Under the pieces are notes generated by a model. It had not been told where the DNA came from. It did not search any database and was given only the letters and a program-made list of their open reading frames with translations. Of a DNA stretch of 64,000 bases, positions 21,201-26,774 are shown one piece after another; position 1 is the first letter of the stretch; every line of letters starts with the position of its first letter. A program made the position numbers and the translations under genes. Origin of the DNA: Flavobacterium luminosum (GTDB lineage Bacteria; Bacteroidota; Bacteroidia; Flavobacteriales; Flavobacteriaceae); contig NZ_JAMLJM010000003.1 in the NCBI RefSeq assembly GCF_023635005.1, forward strand, positions 62,001 through 126,000, given 5' to 3'.

Positions 21201-21266
21201 AGAACAATTCCATGTAAATAATGCGACTAAAACAAGTATTGTAAGTTGGAAAAAAAACTTCTTCAT
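18264..21266 (-). CDS. GH3 N-acetylglucosaminidase-like / serine beta-lactamase-like fusion lipoprotein
   Basis: This 1000-residue lipoprotein (signal ending LFTWNC, lipobox Cys at about 21) joins two enzymes. Residues about 60-400 form a GH3 domain of NagZ type, with KHFPGHGDTETDSHHTLP (general acid/base Asp-His dyad, about 250) and nucleophile Asp in FTDALNMKG (about 324). A GH3 C-terminal-like domain spans about 420-590. Residues about 610-1000 form a class C beta-lactamase/penicillin-binding-like domain with SxxK as SLSK (about 669) and YSD further on, ending in GHTGFTGG. It probably trims GlcNAc from muropeptides at the envelope; the lactamase half may be a peptidase or esterase. MurQ elsewhere in the window fits a recycling role. 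Confidence 0.9.
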   Translation of the reverse strand: MKKFFFQLTILVLVALFTWNCSSGKKGITASSTAVKNDIEISEIDAISKEGFNLFPETTGEKKWVDSVYNSLSFEEKLGQLFMVAAYSNKDTVHFNSLEKLVKNYKIGGLIFFQGGPFRQAKLTNRFQASSKVPLFIGNDAEWGLSMRLDSTYKYPWNMTLGAIQDMKLIEELGGQMAKEAKRLGLQFNFAPVLDINTNPNNPIIGNRSFGENKEEVTRRALALMKGIQNQGIFATGKHFPGHGDTETDSHHTLPMVNFTEERINNVELYPYKKMFDYGLASVMVAHLNVPSLEPRENFPTSISYNVVTNILKHQMDFKGLIFTDALNMKGASNFKKPGEIDLAAFLAGNDIMLFAEDVPTAIQKFTQAYKDTLITDERIEHSVKKILAHKYKSGLNQYKPIDLANISQDLNTSYSNTLLYKLYENAVTVVKNDHEQLPIKNLAKTKIAYVKLGDDSGNKFLTSLKKYTEVTEVSNQNIDSLLLELKDYDKVIIGYHVSDRSWWKKHEFTAKEVEYITKISDKKQVILDVFAKPYILKSLQNFENIKSVIVSYQNGEIAQEVSAELIFGAIEAKGKLPVSINANYEVGHGLSTEKLNVLGFANPESVGLNSEKLKEIDKITNDAIANKITPGAQILVARKGKVVYQKAFGYHTYKKEIKVKNSDIYDIASLSKIIGTLPNIMLDYDRDKINLETTLGQMVHKAKGTDKESITFKELLSHYARLQAWEPFYKATLDSVTKKPLSQFYRSTQTKEFTVQVSENLFLTNAYKDSIINKIIRSKLLPKKEYRYSDFTFILLQEYLESHHHKTLDVLAEENFFSKLGMNNTLYNPLRKFDMDVIPPTENDTYFRHDIVQGYVHDMAAAMQGGVGGHAGLFSNTMDIAKMLQMFIQKGNYGGIEYFSPQTLEAFNTCYYCPEGNRRGLGFDKPQLKGDGPTCGCVSLTSFGHTGFTGGIAWADPDQELIYIFLSNRTFPDSNASNKLSKEGIREKIQQIIYDALLN

Positions 21267-21306
21267 AAGTACTTTAAAAAAATTAACAAGGGTAGAATTT
21301 AAAAAA

Positions 21307-21336
21307 AAGCCAATTTCAAACTATGCTAAAATTGGC
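21307..21336 (-). terminator. Terminator of the 21349-21831 gene
   Basis: Nine-bp arms AGCCAATTT (21307-21315) and AAATTGGCT (21328-21336) enclose a 12-nt loop. On the minus strand the stem is followed by at least seven Ts, 12 bp past the stop codon. Confidence 0.75.
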
Positions 21337-21348
21337 TAAACTATGATA

Positions 21349-21831
21349 CTAAAAAAATCTGCTGTGCCAACTTTCGGAAGCAGGAACTTCCCATGACTCG
21401 TTGAATTCTTCTATGGTGTTGACCAAATTATTAAAAACAATGGTTGAGGCGGTAACTGCTTTGTCTTTAGCCATTTTTTTAAAATCGATTAAAGATTTAT
21501 GCGCAATGAATTCACCATTTTTGAAGGTCACATTCATTTTATCTAATAAATCTACCTCATATTTTTTCTCTAGTGCCTGAATAAATTGCACCGAAGCATC
21601 TATAGAACAACCCGAAGCAGCATGTACTTCCTGATTTACAGCAATGATGATAAATCGGTTATATTTTGTAATAAAAGAAGCTTCTAGACCTGTACCATGA
21701 GCAGACCAGTCTTCGATGAATTCTTTTACAGAAGATTCAATTTCTGACATTTCTTCATCGGAAAATTTTCTATTGGATTGGTATATCCAAATTCGTGAAT
21801 GTTCCGGTAATGTATCAAAAGGTACAAACAT
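21349..21831 (-). CDS. Conserved Bacteroidota protein of unknown function
   Basis: This is a soluble 160-residue protein with no signal peptide or membrane helix. Features seen are RIWIYQSNRKFSDEEM near the start, a Trp/His-containing segment (DWSAHGTGLEASF), HAASGCSIDASVQFIQALEKK with a single conserved-looking Cys, and SWHSRFF at the C-terminus. Orthologues have, to my memory, sometimes been labelled ABC transporter ATPase, but there is no Walker A, Walker B or LSGGQ motif. It is the last gene of a same-strand run behind the Fe-S protein genes (65 bp gap) and may be cotranscribed with them. The function is not predictable. Confidence 0.75.
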   Translation of the reverse strand: MFVPFDTLPEHSRIWIYQSNRKFSDEEMSEIESSVKEFIEDWSAHGTGLEASFITKYNRFIIIAVNQEVHAASGCSIDASVQFIQALEKKYEVDLLDKMNVTFKNGEFIAHKSLIDFKKMAKDKAVTASTIVFNNLVNTIEEFNESWEVPASESWHSRFF

Positions 21832-21896
21832 ATTTTTTTATTAAAGATTGGTTTTGGATCTCTAATTGATCCAAAACCTAATTAGTGTATTAAAAA

Positions 21897-22688
21897 TTAT
21901 AAATCTTGAGCATTTGCTATTAACTCAGCTACATCCAACACTTTAACATCATGTTCACGGTGTTTCGCTTTGGTTCCATCCGTTAACATTGTGTTACAAA
22001 AAGGACAACCGGCTGCGATAATTTGAGCATTTGTTTCTAAAGCATCTTCTGTACGCTCTACGTTGATGTCTTTATCACCATTTTCTGGCTCTTTAAACAT
22101 TTGAGCTCCACCCGCACCACAACATAAACCGTTTGCTTTAGAACGCTTCATTTCTACTAACTCGGCATCAAGTTTTTGTATTAAATCACGAGGAGCTTCA
22201 TATATTTTATTAGCACGTCCTAAATAACAAGGGTCATGGAAAGTGATTTTCTTTCCTTTAAATTGACCTCCTTCAATAGTCAAACGTCCTGAATCTAATA
22301 ATTCTTTTAAAAACTGCGTATGGTGTAAAACCTCATACTTTCCTCCCAACTCAGGGTATTCATTTTTTAAAGTATTAAAACAGTGAGGACAAGCTGTTAC
22401 TATTTTTTTTGCTTCATAAGCATTTAAAACTTCTATATTCATAAAAGCCTGCATCTGAAATAAGAATTCATTCCCAGCTCTCTTTGCCGGATCTCCCGTA
22501 CATCCTTCCTCTGTTCCCAATACTGCAAAATCTACATTGGCACGATTTAAAATTCGGACAAATGCTTTAGTGATTTTTTTGGCTCTATCATCAAAACTTC
22601 CTGCACAACCTACCCAAAATAACACTTCCGGTTGTTTTCCTTGAGCTAACATTTCGGCCATTGTAGGCACTACTAAATTTTCTGACAT
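21897..22688 (-). CDS. CCG-domain Fe-S protein (HdrB/GlpC-like)
   Basis: This 263-residue protein has two cysteine-rich CCG domains, as found in heterodisulfide reductase subunit B, GlpC and LutA. Seen are FWVGCAGSFDDR at about residue 25, a TGDP-containing CTGDPAKRAGN, TACPHCFNTLKNEYP at about 100, HDPCYLGR, and GLCCGAGGAQMF at about 190, then AAGCPFCNTML. Such domains bind a non-cubane or [4Fe-4S] cluster and pass electrons or reduce disulfide-like substrates. Its membrane partner is encoded 480 bp upstream on the same strand, with a HAD phosphatase gene between. The substrate is unknown. Confidence 0.88.
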   Translation of the reverse strand: MSENLVVPTMAEMLAQGKQPEVLFWVGCAGSFDDRAKKITKAFVRILNRANVDFAVLGTEEGCTGDPAKRAGNEFLFQMQAFMNIEVLNAYEAKKIVTACPHCFNTLKNEYPELGGKYEVLHHTQFLKELLDSGRLTIEGGQFKGKKITFHDPCYLGRANKIYEAPRDLIQKLDAELVEMKRSKANGLCCGAGGAQMFKEPENGDKDINVERTEDALETNAQIIAAGCPFCNTMLTDGTKAKHREHDVKVLDVAELIANAQDL

Positions 22689-22718
22689 ACAATTTATGTT
22701 TATTTTTTGGTTAGGTTA

Positions 22719-23168
22719 TTATTTAGACTCTTTTTCGTCATCGAAAACCTCAATGGTTACTTTTTTCTCAATCAAATCGGTAAACTTACCTCTGTATCGT
22801 GTTGCTTTCACTAAATGATTGTCAATCCAATGGTAATTTCCTCCACGAGGTTTTCCCATAATCATACCGTGATATTTAAAACCATGTTGCTTCAACCATT
22901 GCTCGGTATATTCTCTGTGTGCTTCGGTTCTAGAAGTGAAGAAGAAAATTATATGTCCTTGATCATACCATTTATTTAAAGTCGCCAAAGCATCGGGGTA
23001 TACCTCTGCTGTAAGCATTCTTTCTGGTTCTTCGTTAGGAATATCATCACAGATGGTCCCATCAATATCAATCAAATAATTTTTAATTCCCGGAGGCAAT
23101 ATAGGACTGATAGTTTGCCCTTCTACAGAAGCAGCTACTAATTTTTTATCTAAATCTTCTATATTCAT
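22719..23168 (-). CDS. HAD-superfamily phosphatase, BT0820-like
   Basis: This is a small (149-residue) HAD hydrolase. Motif I is LIDIDGTICDD (nucleophile DxDGT), motif II is FFTSRTEAHREYTEQW, a conserved Lys lies in MGKPRGGNYHWIDNH, and an acidic pair is seen further on. The length and motifs fit BT0820-type phosphatases without a large cap. It overlaps the upstream membrane Fe-S gene by one base (TAATG), showing translational coupling, and sits 30 bp before the CCG-domain gene. The substrate is unknown; the location inside an electron-transfer operon is the most informative clue. Confidence 0.85.
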   Translation of the reverse strand: MNIEDLDKKLVAASVEGQTISPILPPGIKNYLIDIDGTICDDIPNEEPERMLTAEVYPDALATLNKWYDQGHIIFFFTSRTEAHREYTEQWLKQHGFKYHGMIMGKPRGGNYHWIDNHLVKATRYRGKFTDLIEKKVTIEVFDDEKESK

Positions 23169-24508
23169 TATTGCTCGTCTTTCCAGTTTAATCTATCCAT
23201 TTGACTATATTGCCAAGGTGCACTATTATTTTCAATATTAGTCATCATCGCATTCAAAGACATTGGTGCCGCGCTTTGTTCCATTACTAAATAACGACGC
23301 ATATCCATGATGATAGACAAAGGACTAATATTTACAGGACATTCTTCAACGCAAGCATTACAAGAAGTACAAGCCCAAAGTTCTTCTGGTGTTATATAAT
23401 CGTTCAATAGCGATTTATTATCCGGTACAAAAACACCATTATTTTTATCCATATTATCACCTACTTCTACTAGACGGTCTCTAGTATCCATCATGATTTT
23501 TCTTGGAGACAATTTTTTACCGGTTTGATTTGCCGGACAAGAAGAAGTACAACGTCCACATTCGGTACAAGTGTAAGCATTTAAAAGCTGTACCCAATTT
23601 AGATCTTGAACATCTGATGCACCAAATTTACTAGGAACAGCTTCTGCATCAGGAGCAGGTGCTGCGAAAGGATCTACATTAGGATCCATCATCAATTTTA
23701 CTTCTTTAGTAACGCTCTCTAAATTATCAAATTTCCCTAGTGGATTCAGATCCGCGAAATACGTATTAGGAAAAGCTAAAATGATATGAAGGTGTTTAGA
23801 ATAATATAAATAATTCAAGAACACCATTACCATCATAAAGTGTCCCCACCAACCTACTCTTTCTAGGACATGTAATGTACCTTCGCTAAGTGAACCAAAT
23901 AAAGCTGGACCTAAATGTTGTGAAATTGCAAAACCAAAAGAACCTTGACCTTCAAAATGCGATTTCCCCATATTGTACAACACTTCATCTGTACCATTCA
24001 TGGTAAAAATACAAGCTACTAATACAATTTCCATTATAAGGATTAGGTTAGCGTCTTTTTGAGGCCATCCAAGTAGTTCAACTTTGTTTAATCGAGGTAA
24101 TTTCAATAAATTTCTTCTCGATAAAAATGCTACGGTAGCTATTAGCGCCAACAACGAAAGCACTTCGATAAAACTAATTAGGAAGGTATAAAAACCACCT
24201 AAAGAAGGTTTAAAGAAACGGTGAGTTCCGAAAATTCCGTCTACAAGAATTTCTAGTAGCTCTATTTGTGTGATGATAAACGCTGCATACAAAGCAAAAT
24301 GTAAAACAGCCGGAACCGGACGCGTGAACATTTTCTTTTGTCCAAAGGCCACTAAAGCCATGTTTTTCCATCGTTCAGAAGCATTATCCGATCGATTAAC
24401 GTCTTTTCCTAATTTAATGTTACGAATGATTTTCTTTACATTTTTGGCAAAGAAACCCACTCCTACTGTAAGAATGATTAAAAATACAATGCTACTTAAA
24501 TAACTCAT
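23168..24508 (-). CDS. Membrane-bound 4Fe-4S protein with NarI-like cytochrome b region
   Basis: This is a 446-residue inner-membrane protein. Residues about 1-270 hold five or six hydrophobic helices with membrane His residues (PAVLHFALYAAF, GHFMMVMVFLNYLYYSKHLHI), reminiscent of haem b ligands in the NarI/DsrM group, followed by HLHIILAFPNTYFADLNP. Residues about 310-400 carry two CxxCxxCxxxCP clusters, CTECGRCTSSCP and CTSCNACVEECP. It is predicted to exchange electrons between menaquinone and a soluble partner, most likely the CCG-domain protein encoded two genes downstream. The acceptor and donor are not identified. Confidence 0.87.
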   Translation of the reverse strand: MSYLSSIVFLIILTVGVGFFAKNVKKIIRNIKLGKDVNRSDNASERWKNMALVAFGQKKMFTRPVPAVLHFALYAAFIITQIELLEILVDGIFGTHRFFKPSLGGFYTFLISFIEVLSLLALIATVAFLSRRNLLKLPRLNKVELLGWPQKDANLILIMEIVLVACIFTMNGTDEVLYNMGKSHFEGQGSFGFAISQHLGPALFGSLSEGTLHVLERVGWWGHFMMVMVFLNYLYYSKHLHIILAFPNTYFADLNPLGKFDNLESVTKEVKLMMDPNVDPFAAPAPDAEAVPSKFGASDVQDLNWVQLLNAYTCTECGRCTSSCPANQTGKKLSPRKIMMDTRDRLVEVGDNMDKNNGVFVPDNKSLLNDYITPEELWACTSCNACVEECPVNISPLSIIMDMRRYLVMEQSAAPMSLNAMMTNIENNSAPWQYSQMDRLNWKDEQ

Positions 24509-24542
24509 AACGGTTTATTTGGTTTTGATTGGTATGGTTTGA

Positions 24543-25493
24543 TTATTTTGTTTCTTCCTCAGGTGATTTGTATGGCTTTTCTTTTTTTCCAAACAAAGAG
24601 ACATTTACATATCGCGTAGGATGTAATCGAACGTCCTGAAGAAGCAATTCTAATTCTTTAGAGGTTTTAGATAAATTGTTATACAGCGCTTCATCTTTCA
24701 TCAATTTACCCATAGTTCCCTTACCCGATTGCATGTCAACCAACATTTTGTTTACATTACTTAAAGTAGCTTCTAAATTATTTACGGTTTCCGCTAATTT
24801 GGCTTTTTCTAAATCTGCTGTAATTTTAGCCATATCACTCGAAGCTTTCTCCGCACTAGACAAGGTATTGTTAATTTTTTGATTGTTGGTTGCCAACATT
24901 CCGTTAACTTGTGAAGTCACTTTGTTCAACTCAGCTAATGTTTTGCTTAATTGAGCGATACTTGTTTTGATATTATTCTTAGTCTGCTCGTCTAAAACAC
25001 TATTAAGATTCACTATTAACTTATCTGTATTAGTTAACAATCCATCTATTTTTTGCTGTGTCGGTTCCAATTTATTAGCAAAAGAGGTAGTTAATCCCTC
25101 TTTAACATCCGCTTTTAAGTAATCACCAGAAACTGCAATATTCTTGTCGTAGAAATTAGGGATGATAGCAACTTGTTTTCCTCCAATAAATCCTGGTTCG
25201 TAAATCTGTGCTAAACTAGATTTAGAAATAGGAAACGATTCATCATCAATTTGTAATTCAACCAGCAATTTCCCATCAGGATTTAATGTAATAGCATTTA
25301 CCTTACCTATCATTTTACCACTGATAGTAACTGGCGCAGCCTGAATTAGCCCTTCTACATTATCGTATACTACGTAATATTTCTTGTGACTATTTAAAAG
25401 ATTATTCCCTTTTAAAAAACTATAGCCCCAAATAAATAATAATAAGGAGCCAATGACCAAAATGGCCGTTTTTATTTCTCTTGTTAATTTCAA
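24543..25493 (-). CDS. MlaD/MCE family lipid-transport substrate-binding protein
   Basis: This is a 316-residue MCE protein: one N-terminal transmembrane helix (ILVIGSLLLFIWGYSFL), an MCE domain at about 38-115 (YYVVYDNVEGLIQAAPVTISGKMIGKV), and a long C-terminal coiled coil with many Asn/Lys heptads. MCE proteins form periplasmic rings or tubes for phospholipid transport. The start is TTG at 25493; no ATG precedes the membrane helix, and a perfect TAATTTTG box sits 17 nt upstream. The usual MlaE permease and MlaF ATPase genes are absent here. It lies between the Fe-S genes and the amidase on the same strand. Confidence 0.88.
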   Translation of the reverse strand: MKLTREIKTAILVIGSLLLFIWGYSFLKGNNLLNSHKKYYVVYDNVEGLIQAAPVTISGKMIGKVNAITLNPDGKLLVELQIDDESFPISKSSLAQIYEPGFIGGKQVAIIPNFYDKNIAVSGDYLKADVKEGLTTSFANKLEPTQQKIDGLLTNTDKLIVNLNSVLDEQTKNNIKTSIAQLSKTLAELNKVTSQVNGMLATNNQKINNTLSSAEKASSDMAKITADLEKAKLAETVNNLEATLSNVNKMLVDMQSGKGTMGKLMKDEALYNNLSKTSKELELLLQDVRLHPTRYVNVSLFGKKEKPYKSPEEETK

Positions 25494-25510
25494 AATCGTA
25501 TATTTTTGGA

Positions 25511-25518
25511 CAAAATTA
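25511..25518 (-). promoter_or_regulatory. -7 box of the MCE gene
   Basis: On the minus strand this reads TAATTTTG, a perfect TAnnTTTG, 17 nt before the TTG start. No clear TTG -33 element was found. Confidence 0.5.
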
Positions 25519-25535
25519 ATAATTAAAATTAGTAA

Positions 25536-26699
25536 TTACTTTTTCTTTACCGCTTCATTTAATGAAATTTTCACTCCATTTCTGAAAGGCACTATAAATG
25601 CTGAATCGTAACCTTTAGTTTTGGCTTCTGTCAATAACTTTTTAGAAGCTTCATAATTATTGGTTTCTCCATACATATATTTAAAAAAACCGCCTTCGGA
25701 AATTACTGAAATTTTATCTAAACCATTAAAATTAGCAGGGCTTGTCTCGATTTCTGACTTACTAGCTTTTATCTGGATTTTAAACACTGGTTTACTATTA
25801 TCAACAGCACTTACTTTACTTTCAATTACTTTTGGAGCTTCTTTCACTTGAGGAGTTTCAACAGTTTTTTTAATAGTATCCTTTTTCACCGGTCTTTCCG
25901 ATTTTTTGATATCTAAAACAGGTACTGTTCCTCCAAAATGATCTGCTTTCATTCTGAAAATTGCATCAGCAATCGATTTTGCTATGTTCAACTGTCCTTC
26001 CTCCGAGTTTAAATAAGCTCCTTCTTCTTTGTTAGAAATAAACCCAATCTCGATTAAAACTCTTGGCATAAAAGCTTTGTGAAGTACCATGAAAGGCGCT
26101 TGTTTAACACCTCTAACTTTTCGGTTTAACTTAACATCAAAATTATCTTGTACTTTGTGAGCAAACTCAATACTCTGATCTAAATATTCTTCTTGAGCTA
26201 ATGTTGCACTAATTAACGACTCGGGAGAATTAGGATTATAACCGGCATATTTTTGTTTGTAATTATCCTCTAAAGTAATTACCGCATTTTCCTTTTTTGC
26301 CACCTCTAAACTAGAAGCACTTTTAGAAAGTCCCATCACATAAGTTTCTGCTCCATAGGCTTCTTGATTTCTATTTGCATTACAATGAATAGAAACAAAC
26401 AAATTGGCATCGGCTCTATTGGCTATGTTACAACGCTCCACCAAATCAACAAAAACATCGGTTTTACGGGTATAATTAACAACCATTGAAGGGTCTTGTT
26501 CTAATATTTTACCTACTTTAAGCGCTACAGACAAAGCAATATTTTTTTCTACAAATCCATGGTACACAGCACCGAAATCGTGATCGCCGTGACCAGCATC
26601 TAGAGTAACTTTAAATTTTGTATTGGTTTGTGCCGTTACTGACGCAACGAAAACTAAAGAAAGTACCGATAAAGCCTTTTTAATTTTTGTCATTTTCAT
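25536..26699 (-). CDS. N-acetylmuramoyl-L-alanine amidase with SPOR-like tail
   Basis: This is a secreted Amidase_3 enzyme that cleaves the MurNAc-L-Ala bond of peptidoglycan. From ATG 26699 it has 387 residues with a signal peptide (KALSVLSLVFVASVTAQ). The zinc-site motifs are DAGHGDHDFGA, KNIALSVALKVG (preceded by the ligand Glu in VEKN), SIHCNAN and LIEIGFISN with the catalytic Glu. A Lys/Val-rich linker (about 245-290) leads to a C-terminal region (VFKIQIKASKSEIE...) resembling a SPOR domain, which binds denuded septal glycan. A TTG at 26705 and an ATG at 26693 are alternative starts. It is divergent from lptD. Confidence 0.9.
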   Translation of the reverse strand: MKMTKIKKALSVLSLVFVASVTAQTNTKFKVTLDAGHGDHDFGAVYHGFVEKNIALSVALKVGKILEQDPSMVVNYTRKTDVFVDLVERCNIANRADANLFVSIHCNANRNQEAYGAETYVMGLSKSASSLEVAKKENAVITLEDNYKQKYAGYNPNSPESLISATLAQEEYLDQSIEFAHKVQDNFDVKLNRKVRGVKQAPFMVLHKAFMPRVLIEIGFISNKEEGAYLNSEEGQLNIAKSIADAIFRMKADHFGGTVPVLDIKKSERPVKKDTIKKTVETPQVKEAPKVIESKVSAVDNSKPVFKIQIKASKSEIETSPANFNGLDKISVISEGGFFKYMYGETNNYEASKKLLTEAKTKGYDSAFIVPFRNGVKISLNEAVKKK

Positions 26700-26774
26700 A
26701 TTCAATTCTTTTATCCCGATTAAAAGGTTATAATTTTATAAAATGCTTACTTTTTTTTAAAAATAGATGTAAGT

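Noticed and set aside
26743..26760. ATG start for lptD at 26743
   Set aside because: It is in a different frame and stops after five codons; it would only work with an extra T in the preceding T run.
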